A stretch of 64,000 nucleotides of DNA, from assembly GCF_029931775.1 (NCBI RefSeq), contig NC_079321.1, positions 6,417,001-6,481,000 on the forward strand. Direction: 5' to 3'. The notes under the pieces were generated by a model. It did not search any database and was not told where the DNA came from. It worked only from the letters and a program-made list of their open reading frames with translations. The DNA comes from Euleptes europaea (Eukaryota; Chordata; Lepidosauria; Squamata; Sphaerodactylidae). The position numbers were made by a program, and so were the translations under genes. Positions 31,426 to 42,122 of this stretch are shown here, one piece after another (positions within the stretch are counted from its first letter, which is position 1; each line of letters begins with the position of its first letter).

Positions 31426-31770
31426 GGGGCCGGGCATGGCCAAGCCGGGCCGGAGGGGGTCCCGAGAGCGAGGAGGGGAGGGCGGCTGTGTGTAGGGGGG
31501 GAGCCTCCCGCGCCGAGGGCCGTCAGGGCGACTCCATCCCGCACTTCCTCCCTCCGGAGCGCCTCGGCCCCGCCGCGCGGCCGCCCACTTGGCCCATTTT
31601 CCCCTCCCGGCATGCCGCGCGGCGACCAACGCTCGCAACGGCCGCTCGCTGGGACGGCGGCGCCCCGCCTCCCCCCCCTCTCCTAGCGGACGCGTCACTT
31701 CCGGAAGCCGGGACAGCCATCGGGAAGGAAGGGTGAAGGCTTCTCAGTCACACTTCCGGTTCTAAGTTGA
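31270..31770 (-). promoter_or_regulatory. AFTPH: CpG-rich promoter region, probable AFTPH noncoding exon 1
   Basis: This GC-rich, CpG-dense stretch has ETS-type sites: ACTTCCGGAAG near 31697 and CACTTCCGGTT near 31750. On the minus strand a good donor, CCTGAG/gtgagg, lies at 31403/31402, so a noncoding first exon between roughly 31690 and 31403 would splice to the 5' UTR acceptor at 12150. AFTPH has a noncoding first exon in mammals. The exact start site is inference. Confidence 0.5.
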
Positions 31771-31805
31771 CAACAGCCCCTCCCCACAGGAACCAGATTC
31801 TGTCC

Positions 31806-32005
31806 CCTCACACATGAAGCTGCCTGATACTGAATCAGACCCTGGGTCCATCAAAGTCAATATTGTCTACTCTGACCGGCAGCGGCTCTCCAGGGTCTCA
31901 GGCAGGGGTCTTTCCCATCACCTACTCGCCTAGACCCTTTAACTGGAGATGCCGGGGATTGAACCTGGGGCCTTCTGCATGCCTAGCAGACGCTCTGCCC
32001 CTCGG
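31806..32005 (-). mobile_element. tRNA-SINE B inside the AFTPH promoter region
   Basis: From cacatgaagctgcctgatac to the degraded head at gcagacgctctgcccc. It separates two CpG-rich blocks. Confidence 0.87.
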
Positions 32006-32129
32006 TTCCCATGGAAACGTCGAGTCGTCACGCACCACCGCCGTGGGGATAGAGCGGCGCTTCTCAGCCCAAAGTCCATTTTTAACCGGACGTTTGGACT
32101 GTTCGGTTTTTCTTTCCCCACCTCTTCTT

Positions 32130-32480
32130 AACTCTTGACGTCAATCCGCTCGAAAGAAGGCCGCCGACCATCTTTGACCCGGGCTGACGTCACGCAGGGT
32201 GGCTCGGCGGCCATGTTGGATCCGGGAGAGCGGCCGTTCACCTTGCGGGAAGGGGACGCCCGAGCGATCCCGAGGCAGCCATGTTGGACGAGGGCAACGG
32301 CTTTCCAGGGGAAGGGACGAGCGGCGGCCCTGACGCGTCCTGCCCCACGTCAAGGACCGCCCCGCCCCGCCCCCGGATCTCACCTGCAGATGCAAAGTGG
32401 GTGGGCGGAGCCTCGGCGCGAGACCCTGGCTGCGGCTTGCAGACTTTGCATTCGGGATATTGCAATAGGCGGCAGGGCTC
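32130..32480. promoter_or_regulatory. Second CpG-rich block with YY1-like motifs
   Basis: CpG-rich sequence separated from the 31.3-31.8 kb island by a SINE. It has two copies of the GCCATGTTGGA motif (near 32212 and 32279), which resemble the YY1 core inside a GCGGCCAT context. A minus-strand donor-like CTGCAG/gtgaga lies near 32380. It may be an alternative AFTPH first exon or the other half of one promoter. Confidence 0.4.
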
Positions 32481-32529
32481 TCTGCAACAAGGGTTTTTAA
32501 AATGATTGTCTTAGAGGCGAGTACCAAGC

Positions 32530-32626
32530 AACTATTTATTTATTTAGAGCACTTATTTATTAGCCACCTATTTTTTCCCCTTACGGAGCTCAAAGCGGCT
32601 GACAGTATGAATAAAATACATAAAAA
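32530..32626 (-). repeat. L2-like LINE or SINE tail
   Basis: tttatttatttagagcactt, tacggagctcaaagcggctg and aataaaatacataaaa match the common squamate L2-type tail, in reverse relative to that element. Confidence 0.5.
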
Positions 32627-32632
32627 TGTGTG

Positions 32633-33208
32633 TTTGTGTTAAGTGCCGTCAAGTCGCTTCCAACTCACGGCGACCCTGTGAATCAACCTCCTCCAAAACG
32701 TCCTATCCTTGCTCAGATCTTGCAAATTGAAGGCCGTGGCTTCCTTTATTGAGTCTATCCGTCTCTTGTTGGGTTTTCCTCTTTTCCTGCTGCCTTCAAC
32801 TTTTCCTAGCATGACTGTCTTTTCCGGTGACTCTTCTCTTCTCATCATGTGACCAAAGTACGGCAGCCTCAGTTGAGTCATTTTAGCTTCTAGGGTCAGT
32901 TCAGGCTTGATTTGATCTAGAACCCACTGATTTGGTTTTTTTTTTTTTTGGCAGTCCAGAGTATCCGTAACGCTCTCCTCCAACACCACATTTCAAAGGA
33001 ATCTACTTTCTTCCTATCAGCTTTCTTCATTCTCCAACTCTCACACCCATACACAGTAATAGGGAATACGACGGCATGAATTAACCTGATCTTGGTGGCC
33101 AGTGACACATCCTTACACTTCAGGACCTTTTCTAGCTCCTTCATGGCTGCCCTTCCCAGTCTCAATCTCCTTCTGATTTCTTGGCTGCAGTCTCCCTTTT
33201 GGTTGATG
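32633..33208 (-). mobile_element. BovB (RTE) LINE, C-terminal part of ORF2 and 3' end
   Basis: The minus strand encodes KCKDVSLATKIRLIHAVVFP, ITVYGCESWRMKKADRKKVD, FEMWCWRRALRILWT, then after a frame break DQIKPELTLEAKMTQLRLPY, FGHMMRREESPEKTVMLGKV and SIKEATAFNLQDLSKDRTFW. These are signature BovB C-terminal motifs. The copy is 5'-truncated and shifts frame near 32935 at a run of T/A. Confidence 0.93.
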
Positions 33209-33214
33209 GGGGGG

Positions 33215-33403
33215 GAAAAAACATAAACCCAACATTTAAAATCACAGTTTGGGACTGCTTTAATTAAAAGTGGTCTTAAACAGAACAATCTTCAGCTGCC
33301 TCCTGAAGATCGAAAGTGGGGGGGTGCAGGTGCACCTCCCCGCAGAGGTTGTTCCATAATCCTGGGGCTGCCACTGAAAAGGCTCTTCTTGTGTGCCCAC
33401 CAA
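33215..33403. repeat. Unclassified interspersed repeat
   Basis: gtggtcttaaacagaacaat, ttgttccataatcctggggc and gaaaaggctcttcttgtg resemble a widespread squamate repeat that I cannot name with certainty. Confidence 0.4.
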
Positions 33404-33594
33404 ATAGGGTTGCCAGCTCCTGGTTGGGAAATACCTGGAGATTTTGGGGGTGGAGTCAGAAGACGGTGGGGTTTGGAGAAGGTAAGGACTTCAATGCCAT
33501 AGAGTCCAATTGTCAAAGTGGCCGTTTTCTCCAGGGGAACCGATCTCTGTCACCTGAAGATCTCCAGGCCCCACCTGAAGGTTGGCAACCCTAC
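33404..33594. mobile_element. hAT-type MITE E
   Basis: TAGGGTTGCCAGCTCC at the left and GTTGGCAACCCTA at the right. Confidence 0.85.
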
Positions 33595-33661
33595 ACCTGA
33601 TGAGCCTCTTTTATTGGTGGGAAACAGGAGGGCTTCTCCCTGTGGTTTTATACTGCCATAA

Positions 33662-36010
33662 CACTGCACTACCATATAAGAACATAAGAAAGGCCCTGCT
33701 GGATCAGACCAAGGCCCATCAAGTCCAGCAGTCAGTTCACACAGTGGCCAACCAGGTGCCTCTAGGAAGCCCACAAACAAGACGACTGCAGCAGCACCAT
33801 CCTGCCTGTGTTCCACCGCACCGCACCCAAAATAATAGGCATGCTCCTCTGATACTAGAGAGAATAGGTATGCAGCATGACTAGTATCCATTCTAACTAA
33901 CAGCCATGAATACCCCTCTCCTCCATGAATATGTCCACTCCCCTCTTAAAGCCCTCCAAGCTGGCAGCCATCACCACATCCTGGGGCAGGGAGTTCCACA
34001 ATTTAACTATGCGTTGTGTGAAAAAATACTTCCTTTTATCTGTTTTGAATCTCTCACCCTCCAGCTTTAGCAGATGACCCCATGTTCTTGTATTATGGAA
34101 GAAAAACGTCTCCCTGTCCACTCTCTCCAAACCATGCATAATTTTATAGACCTCTATCATGTCTCCCCTCAGCTGCCTTCTTTCCAAGCTAAACAGTCCT
34201 AAGCGTCTTAACCGCTCCCCATAGGACAGTTGCTCTAGTCCCCAAATCATTTTGGTTGCTCTTTTCTGCACCTTCTCAAGCTCTGTAATATCCTTTTTTA
34301 GGTGTGGCGACCAGAACTGTACACAGTATTCCAAGTGTGGTCTCATCATACATTTGTACAAGGGCAGTATGATATCAGCAGTTTTATTTTTTATTCCTCG
34401 TCTAATTATGGCCAGCATGGAATTTGCCTTTTTTATAGCAGCCGCACACTGGGTTGACATCTTCATTGAGCTATCCACTACCACCCCAAGATCCCTTTCT
34501 TGGTCTGTTGCTGCCAGCACAGATCCCATCAGTGTATATGTGAAGTTGGGATTTTTTGCCCCAATATGCATCACTTTACACTTACATTGAATCTCATTTG
34601 CCATTTTAATGCCCATTCTTCCAGTATGCAGAGATCCTTCTGGAGCTCTTCACAGTCCGATTTTGTTTTAACCACCCTAAATAATTTGGTGTCATCTGCA
34701 AACTTGGCTACTTCACTGTTTAACCCCAACTCCAGGTCATTGATGAACAGGTTGAAAAGCACAGGTCCCAACACAGATCCCTGAGGCACCCCATTGCTCA
34801 AATCCCGCCATTGGGAGAACTGACCATTGATTCCTACTCTCTGCTTCCTATTTTTCAGCCAGCTCTCAATCCATAAGAGGACTTGTCCTCTTATCCCATG
34901 ACTATGAAGTTTGCTTGGCCGTCTTTGGTGGGGGACTTTGTAAAAAGCTTTTTGGAAATCCAAATACACAATATCCACAGGCTCATTCCTGTCCACAGGC
35001 TTATTGACGCTTTCAAAAAACTCTAATAGATTAGTGAGACAAGACCTACCCTTACAGAAGCCATGTTGGGTTTTGCCCAGCAGACCTTGATCTTCTATAT
35101 GCTTGACAATTCTATCTTTAATAATGCTTTCCACTAATTTACCCGGAACAGACGTTAAGCTAACTGGCCTGTAATTTCCTGGGTCCCCCCTGGAACCTTT
35201 TTTATAAATGAGTGTTACATTGGCCATTCTCCAGTCCTCTGGTACAGAGGCTGATTTAAGGGACATATTACATACCTTTGTTAGAAGTTCAGCAATTTCC
35301 CATTTGAGTTCTTGAAGAACTCTAGGATGAATACCGTCTGGTCCCTGTGACTTGTTAGTTTGCAGTTTGTGTAGACGTTCTAGGACTTCCTGCCTTGTTA
35401 CCACTATTTGCCTCAGTTCCTCATTTTCCCCTCTCCAAAATCTCTGTTGAGGAGAAGGAATCTGCCCTGTATCTTCAGCAGTGAAGACAGATGAGAAGAA
35501 TTCATTTAGTTTTTCAGCAATTGCTTTATCCTCCCTTAGAGTTCCTTTACTCCCATTGTCATCCAATGGTCCAACTGCTTCCCTAGCTGGTTTCCTACTC
35601 CTAATATACTTAAAGAATTTCTTATTGTTTGTTTTGAGGTGTTTAGCAATATGCCCCTCAAAATCTTTTTTTTGCATCTCTAATTATCTGCTTGCATTTC
35701 CTTTGTGCAAGTTTGTGTTTCCTTCTGTTCGCCTCGTTTGGGCAAACCTAAAAGTCTCTGAAGGAAGACTTTTTTTCTCTAATTGCTTCCTTCACCTTAC
35801 CCGTTAGCCATGGTGGTGACCTCTTGGACTTATTACTACCTGTCCTGACCTGCGGTATACAAGCCAGCTGAGCCTCTAGTAATGTGGACTTGAGTAACCC
35901 CCAAGCCTTTTCAAGAGGTTTAACCCTCCTAACTGTTCCTTTCAATTTCCTCTTTACCAGTTTTCTCATTTTAGAGAAGTTCCCTCTTTTAAAGTCAAGA
36001 GCCCACATTT
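33662..36010 (-). mobile_element. CR1 LINE, longest copy: ORF2 reverse transcriptase and 3' end
   Basis: The minus strand carries about 2.35 kb of CR1. 36008-35748 encodes a linker (KKRLVKRKLKGTVRRVKP-like). 35677-34571 is a 368-codon frame with RT motifs: LHKLQTNKSQGPDGIHPRVL, PVSLTSVPGKLVESIIKDRI, VYLDFQKAFYKVPHQ, NGVPQGSVLGPVLFNLFIND and KFADDTKLF. The frame then shifts and 34616-33897 gives 239 codons (DLGVVVDSSMKMSTQCAAAI, CMMRPHLEYCVQFWSPHLKK). The 3' UTR runs to cttatgttctta at 33677. The RT core has the expected F/YADD box. The element is 5'-truncated and broken by at least two shifts, so it is inactive, but it is among the youngest-looking CR1 copies here. Confidence 0.95.
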
Positions 36011-36065
36011 AATATTTTAGGTTATTTGGAAGATAAAATTTTAAATGTATAACACACATGTTTAG

Positions 36066-36113
36066 AACAGATTAGAGACCACCGCTCTTAACCACTACAC
36101 CACGCTGGCCTGA
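36066..36113 (-). mobile_element. CORE-SINE A, head fragment
   Basis: ccaccgctcttaaccactac and accacgctggcc only. Confidence 0.7.
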
Positions 36114-36395
36114 ACTTTTAACCTTTGGAACTCTGGGTCTCAGCAGGGGTTTGAGTGACAGGAAAAGTGTTTCTGAAGAAGCCGAAAAGGACCCAGGAAG
36201 GCAGAAGAGGAAGTGGCAGAAATAGCACTAGATGTTTCCAGAAAAGACAGAGGAAAACAACTGCAAGACGAAGATAGGCCACTGTGCACTGACCACAAGA
36301 CAAGAAGGCCAGCCTGCGGAATGGGGAAAGGCAGGGTCAGCACCCCAGAGGTTTCTTATAAAGGGAACTGCACTGTAATCTGTTCCACTGTTTGT

Positions 36396-36463
36396 GGTGT
36401 GGTGTAGTGGTTAGAGTGTCGGACTCTAGTTCCAATCCCCACTCTGCCATGGAAGCTCGCTAG
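36396..36463 (+). mobile_element. tRNA-like SINE head fragment
   Basis: gtggtgtagtggttagagtg and ccaatccccactctgccatg resemble the SINE D head. Confidence 0.55.
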
Positions 36464-36590
36464 GATTTCCAACCTCCAGGTACTAGCTGGAGATCTCCTG
36501 CTGTTACAACTGATCTCCAGCCGATAGAGATCAGTTCCCCTAGAGAAAATGGCTGGTAGCGAAGAGAGACCTGTCAACCCTACCCAGAAG
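36464..36590. mobile_element. hAT-type MITE E fragment
   Basis: tccaacctccaggtactagc to gagacctgtcaaccctac; the middle is deleted. Confidence 0.7.
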
Positions 36591-36624
36591 TGATGTCACA
36601 GAGTCCATGGAGCTCAGTCCTCAG

Positions 36625-36833
36625 TATGGTTGCCAGGTCCCTCTTCGCCACCGGTGAGAGGTTTTTGGGGCGGAGCCTGAAGAGGGTGGTCTTTGGGGAG
36701 GGGAGGGACCTCAATGCCATAGAGTCCAATTGCCAAAGCGGCCATTTTCTCCAGGGGAACTGATCACTATCACCTGAAGATCGGTTGTAATAGCAAGAGA
36801 TCTCCAGCTAGTACCTGGAGGTTGGCAACCCTA
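36625..36833. mobile_element. hAT-type MITE E with target duplication
   Basis: TATGGTTGCC...GGCAACCCTA is flanked by a perfect 8-bp repeat GTCCTCAG at 36617-36624 and 36834-36841. Together with the TAGGG-type ends this supports hAT. Confidence 0.9.
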
Positions 36834-36894
36834 GTCCTCAGGCCCCGTCTCCTGAAAGCTCTTGGAATTTGCTGGCACGGGGCTGGCAACCCTA

Positions 36895-37192
36895 CACCCG
36901 AAGAAGTCAATGGGGTTCAGGATAAACCAAAGGAAATTCTTCTTTACTCAGCAAGTCATTAACGGTGGCATTCAGTGCCATTGAAGTAGGGATGGCCACA
37001 AGACAAGATGGCTTTAAAAGGGGATTAGACAGATACATGGAGAAGAGGGCCATCCATGGCTACTAGCCATGGCCAACCAGTTCCTCTGGAGGGCCAAACA
37101 GTAGGGTTGCCTACCGAAGGGAATCTCCATAACCAGAGGCTGTGAACTCTGAATTCCAGTGCCAAGCAGCAACATCAGGGGAAGACTTCAGC
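36895..37192 (+). mobile_element. CR1/L2-type LINE 3' fragment
   Basis: agatggctttaaaaggggat and gagggccatccatggctact, then tccataaccagaggctgtga. This is a third tail type, interrupted at the right by the MITE at 37201. Confidence 0.6.
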
Positions 37193-37200
37193 CTCTATTC

Positions 37201-37608
37201 CAGGGGTGTCAAACTCAGTTGTTACAAGGGCTGGATATGACATAGAGGAAGAAGAAGAGTTGGTTTTTTATATGCCGACTTTCTCTAAAACTTAAGGGAG
37301 ACTCAAACCAGCTTACAATGACAACAGACACCCTGTGAGGTAGGTGAGGCTGAGAGAGTGTGACTGGCCTAAGGTCACCCAGCTGGCTTCATGTGGAGGA
37401 GCCGGGAAACAAATCCAGTCCACCAGATTAGCCTCCGCCGCTCATGTGGAGGAGGACATAAATGTTGCTTGGTTGGGCCAGGCCAGGCCATGCCTCGCCA
37501 GCCCAGATCAAGAGTGGGGATGTGTGGCTGCCTTGGCTTACTCGTGGGCCGGATAAGAGCTCTCAAGGGGCCGTATGTGGCCCCCGGGCCTTATGTTTGA
37601 CACCCCTG
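37201..37608. mobile_element. hAT-type MITE, CAGGGGTGTC family, with a nested SINE
   Basis: CAGGGGTGTCAAACTC at the left and GTTTGACACCCCTG at the right, with a perfect 8-bp duplication CTCTATTC at 37193-37200 and 37609-37616. A CORE-SINE A sits inside (37245-37454). Confidence 0.93.
37245..37454 (-). mobile_element. CORE-SINE A nested in an hAT-type MITE
   Basis: It is flanked by a 6-bp repeat GACATA (37239-37244 and 37455-37460). The copy ends within the head region (catgtggaggag), so it is 5'-truncated. Confidence 0.87.
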
Positions 37609-37631
37609 CTCTATTCCCTGTTTGTTTCGTA

Positions 37632-37830
37632 GGGTTGCCTGCTACAAATTGGGAGATACCTGGAGATTTGGGTGGTGGAGCCTGAAGAGGGTGGGGTTTG
37701 GGGCGGGGCTTCAATGGGGTATAATACCATAGAGTCCACCTTCCAAAGAAGCCATTTTCTCCAGGTGAGCTGATCTCTATTTACTGGAGATCAGTTGTAA
37801 TGGCATGGGCAGCATTTCCAGGCAATCTGC
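37632..37830. mobile_element. hAT-type MITE E
   Basis: TAGGGTTGCCTGC at the left; the right terminus is decayed (ggcaatctgcc). Confidence 0.75.
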
Positions 37831-37865
37831 CCCCCCCAAGATATTGAACAAACACAGACCTGCTT

Positions 37866-38033
37866 AGGGTTGCCAACCTCCAGGTATCGGCTGGAGATCT
37901 CCCCCTATTATGACCAATCTCCAGCCGATAGAGGTCAGTTCACCTTGGCAACTGGAGTCCCCAAACCCTGCCCTCCTCTGGCTCTGCCCCTAAAAACCTC
38001 CCGCCAATGGCAAAGAGGGATCTGGCAACCCTA
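37866..38033. mobile_element. hAT-type MITE E, internally deleted
   Basis: Both ends are TAGGGTTGCC-type, with flanks GACCTGCT and GACCTGAC (6 of 8 match). Confidence 0.8.
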
Positions 38034-38382
38034 GACCTGACTCTCCTTAGCAAGAAAGTTACATCATCTGTGCCTTGGTCCCTGCTCAAAGCCTTATGTT
38101 TTATTTAGCAGCCGCAAAATGGCAGGCCGTACACAACATGGTGCATTAATATTAATGCACATGCATTTGTGCTTATGTACAAGCATCTAGAGACCAGATG
38201 CATCTACCCCCTTCACACTCAGACATCTTAACTTTTTAGAGAGGTTGCGGAGGGGGCTGAGCCCTGACAAAATTAAAAAATGACATTTAAAAAAAGCATT
38301 TCCAAAAGATGAAAAAGAGGACTGATATTTACCATGACAAGAACTGGGGAAAGGGGAGGGTTAATTTATTGAGGTTGAGTGT

Positions 38383-38497
38383 AGGGTTGCCAACCTCCAG
38401 GTGGGGCGTGGAGATCTCCGGTTATTACAATTGATCTCCAGACTACAGAGATCAGTTCCCCAGGAGAAAATTGATGTTTTGAAGGGTGGACTCGCTG
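38383..38497. mobile_element. hAT-type MITE E, left part
   Basis: It stops at ggtggactcgctg, where a second copy begins. Confidence 0.75.
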
Positions 38498-38715
38498 TAA
38501 GGTTGCCAACCTCCAGGTGGGGCCTGGAGATCTCCCAGAATTACAACTGATCTCCAGGCAACAGAGACCAGTTCTCCTGGAGAAAATGACTGCTTTGGAG
38601 GGTGGACTCTATGGAATTGTACCTTGATGAGATCTCTCCCCTCCCCAAACCCCATCCTCTCCAGGCTTCACCCCCCCCCCAAATCTCCAGGGGTCTCCCA
38701 ACCCAGAGCTGACTG
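38498..38715. mobile_element. hAT-type MITE E, tandem neighbour
   Basis: ggttgccaacctccaggtgg to cccaacccagagctgactg. The right TIR is worn. Confidence 0.75.
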
Positions 38716-38881
38716 TATGCCTTGTTTATTCTCCCTCTGACTCTTAACTCTAATCTCCAATTTTTCTGATAAAAAACATAACACGTCAATTCAGATTCTG
38801 GCCACAAGAGGGCGAAAACCAAGGAAGGAGCCATTTTCTAGTGGTGTTATTGTATTGATGGCCAATTATTGTCTACTTATA

Positions 38882-39075
38882 TAGGGTTTCCAACACCCGG
38901 TTAGGAAATTGCAGGTGATTTTGGAATGGAGCCTGGAAGGGGTTTGGGGAGGGGTATGTTGCAATAGACTGTGTCCTCCAAAGCAGCCATTCTCTCCAGG
39001 GGAACGGATCTCTAGTTTGGAGATAAGGTGCAATTCTGGGAGATCTCCGGGCCCCACCTGGAGGCTGGCAACCCT
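38882..39075. mobile_element. hAT-type MITE E
   Basis: TAGGGTTTCCAAC to CTGGCAACCCTA. Confidence 0.8.
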
Positions 39076-39268
39076 ATTAAATGTATAATTTTTTCCTTTT
39101 ATGAAATATAGCAGAAATATATGATGATTTGGTCCAGCATACTCCTATCTCTTTTTATTTTCATTTATTCATAAATTTAAAGACGCAGATTAGATTATAG
39201 CAAGATTCCAGCAAGATTCCCACCTGTGTTGTTATCCAGTCATTTCTGCATCAGACCTAGGGTTGCCC

Positions 39269-39482
39269 ACCATAGGTTTGCCAGGTCCCTCTTAGAAACT
39301 GGTGGGAGGTTTTAGGGGCGGAGCTTGAGGAGGGTGGGGTTTGGGGAGGGGAGGGACTTCAATGCCATAGAGTCCAATTGCCAAAGCAGCCATTTTCTCC
39401 AGGGGAATTGATCTCTATTGGCTGGAGATCAGTTGAAATAGCGAGAGATCTCCAGCCACCACCTGGAGGCTGGCAACCCTAG
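39269..39482. mobile_element. hAT-type MITE E
   Basis: TAGGTTTGCCAGG to CTGGCAACCCTA. A stray TAGGGTTGCC lies just left at 39260. Confidence 0.83.
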
Positions 39483-39825
39483 CAACTAATATCATGTAAA
39501 TACCTAAATATAATATATACTACCGTTTTTCATTAAAAAAAAATTAACTGTCTTTGTTTTCTAGTACTGCCTAACTTAGTTGATAAATATTACAATTTTG
39601 GTGAGGAAAGTTCCCTTTGGTTCTTGTTCAGAATAAAACGAACGCTTTCAAAATGCTGGACAGATCTCTGAAGGGTCAGTTAACCACATCTCTTTCGACC
39701 TATCAAAAGAACAGCCCTGCTGCTGAAGAGGCAGTGTGAGCCGGGACCCTGAGGAAGTTGGCAACTCTACAAAGTGGCCATTTTCTCCAGGGGAACTGAT
39801 CTCCAGGGGAACTGACCACTAATGT

Positions 39826-40012
39826 GGTGTAGTGGTTAAGAGCGATGGTTTGGAGCAGTGAACTGGGTTGGTTTCCCCACTCCTCCACATGAAGCCTGCT
39901 GGGTGACCTTGGGCTAGTCACAGTTCTCTCCGAACTCTCTCAGCCCCACCTACCCCACAATGTGTCTGTTGTGGGGAGAGGAGGGGAAGGAGATTGTAAG
40001 CCAGTTTGATTA
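39826..40012 (+). mobile_element. CORE-SINE A, 3'-truncated
   Basis: Head atgtggtgtagtggttaaga to gattgtaagccagtttgatt. The tail is cut by the adjoining SINE B. Confidence 0.83.
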
Positions 40013-40017
40013 TTGGG

Positions 40018-40236
40018 GAGGAGCTGTGGCTCAGTCTTAGAGCATCTGCTTGGCATGCAGAAGGTCCCAGGTTCAATCCCCGGCATCTCCAGTTAAAGGG
40101 ACTAGGCAGGTAGGTGATGTGAAAGACCCCTGCCTGAGACCCTGGAGAGCCTATGCCTGTCTGAGTAGACAATACTGACTTTGAGGGACCGAGGGTCTGA
40201 TTCAGTATAAGGAAGCTTCATGTGTTCATGTGTTCT
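40018..40236 (+). mobile_element. tRNA-SINE B, full length
   Basis: ggggaggagctgtggctcag to cttcatgtgttcatgtg. Confidence 0.9.
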
Positions 40237-40980
40237 GTCGCCTGGAGATCAGTTGTAATAGCGGGAGATCTCCAACCACCACCTGGAGGCTGTCCACCCT
40301 AGTTACCAACTACTGGTTTGGAAATTCCAACAGCACAATTCCTTCTAGAAAGACAGATTACCCGAAACTATCCAAATGACAAGCTTGATCTCAAGATGGT
40401 GTTTGTTCGAATTTTTGAAACACAGCCCTGCTAGCTATTGCAAGACATTCGCCATTTCTTTACTGAACTTTAAGCCTGAAGAAAAAAAACATATTCAAAG
40501 CATGATCAACCCCCTGAGACCCAAGCAGTGTAACTTTGATGTCAGCTCTTGAGTATATTAATATTGATGAGGTCAGAGCCATCCAGCGTAGTCGTCTTCT
40601 AATAAATTAACGTTGCATTGAAATGTACTTCTTATCCCTCACGAAAGGGCACTGGGGAACGTTGTTCTAAGGGTTGTGTGTCCCTTGACTGACGACGACG
40701 AGACAAAAAATGCCACTTATTTTGATGAAAACAGGCTTCAAGACCTCTCAGCGGCCTGTACCACAAGCCCTCAGAGATTCGCAAATGTTATTTACTTCTG
40801 AGATCTCTCGACATCTCCTGCGTTCCGACAATCCTCTTGCAACCAAGTATAACAATCCCCCGGAGGAACGGGTTCGAAATCCTTCTTGCCACATTAAAAG
40901 TAAACATTTGCATTCATTTCCTTTTGACGTGTGTCCTATTTCTTCAGCTGACTGGCTCTCCCCCATACTTCAAAGAGAGA

Positions 40981-41176
40981 TAGAGTTGCCAACCTCCAGA
41001 TACTAGCTGGAGATCTCCTGCTGTTACAACTGATCGCCAGCCGATAGAGGAGAAAAGGGCCGCTTTGGCAATTGGACTCTGTGGCAGTGAAGTCCCTCCC
41101 CTCCCCAAACCCTGCCCTCCTCAGGCTCCCCCCAAAAAACTTCCCACCTGTGGCAAAGAAGGACCTGGCAACCCTA
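40981..41176. mobile_element. hAT-type MITE E with perfect target duplication
   Basis: TAGAGTTGCC...GGCAACCCTA, 196 bp, flanked by AAGAGAGA at 40973-40980 and 41177-41184. Confidence 0.92.
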
Positions 41177-41184
41177 AAGAGAGA

Positions 41185-41374
41185 CTAGTTGGCTCACAAG
41201 GGTTGCAGCTTGTATTGTGGGATGGACCTTGGAAGGGTATAACACCAGGGAGTCCGCCTTGCAACGCAGCCATTCTCTTCAGGAAAAGTGGAGTGGATGT
41301 TGTAAATAAATAAATAACAAATAAATAAGCGATTTATGAAGTCTGGAGCTCAGTTGTAATCCCAGGAGATCGCC
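41185..41374. mobile_element. hAT-type MITE E, degraded
   Basis: acaagggttgcagcttgt and agccattctcttcagg remain. An (aaat)n-rich patch at 41305-41330 interrupts it. Confidence 0.55.
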
Positions 41375-41596
41375 AGCTATGGTGGCCAACCTCCAGGTGG
41401 TGGCTGGAGATCTGCTATTACTAATGACCTGCAGGCGACAGAGGTCAGTTCCCCTGGAGGAAATGGCTGCTTTGGAAGGTGGACTCTATGGCATTATACC
41501 CCGTTGAAGTCCCTCCCCTCCCCAAACCCTGCCCGCCTCAGGCTTCACCCCCAAAATCTCCAGGCATTTCACAATCCGGAGCTGGCAACCCTACCC
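41375..41596. mobile_element. hAT-type MITE E
   Basis: ggtggccaacctccaggtgg to gagctggcaaccctacc. Confidence 0.8.
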
Positions 41597-41906
41597 CTTT
41601 GCCATCATAAACAGAGCGCCTGTTAATAGGGAATGGCTGTGAATGGATTGTTTTCCCACTAGTGTTTTTATGTATGAGCATGTGGGTTGTTCCCGTTATG
41701 CCGTGGGAGTTTGCTTCTAAAAATACGGCCGTGCCCCGCCAGCTTCCTACAGTTATGAAGAGACTGTGTGCCCTGTTTCTTAGTTACCATTGACACACAG
41801 GCAAAAACTGATCAATGCAGCTGCTATCTAACGATTTAAAAATCCTGGGGATTGTGGGGCTTCGTTGCCTTTCTCTTCATAGGTTTACAGCACAGTAAAG
41901 ATTAGG

Positions 41907-42122
41907 GTTGCCAGTAGGGTTGCCAACCGCCAGGTACTAGCTGGAGATCTCCTGCTGTTTCAACTGATCTCCAGCCGATAGAGATCAGTTCCCCTGGGAA
42001 AAATGGCCGCTTGGGCACTTGGACTCTATGGCATGGAAGTCCCTCCCCTCCCCAAACCTCACCTTCCTCAGGCTCCACCCCAAAAACCTCCTGCCGGTGG
42101 CGAAGAGGGACCTGGCAACCCT
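41907..42122. mobile_element. hAT-type MITE E
   Basis: TAGGGTTGCCAACCGCC to CTGGCAACCCTA, with a partial extra left end TAGGGTTGCCAG just before it. Confidence 0.87.

Larger units (their letters stand above)
39770..40312. mobile_element. hAT-type MITE E interrupted by two SINEs
   Basis: Its left piece is 39770-39825 (ccattttctccaggggaact) and its right piece 40237-40312 (ggagatcagttgtaatagcg, ctgtccaccctag). CORE-SINE A and SINE B lie between them. Confidence 0.75.

Noticed and set aside
31260-31736. Open frames of 158 and 139 codons on the plus strand in the AFTPH CpG island
   Set aside because: Proline/glycine/arginine-rich translation of a GC-rich duplicated region; no domain and no conserved start.
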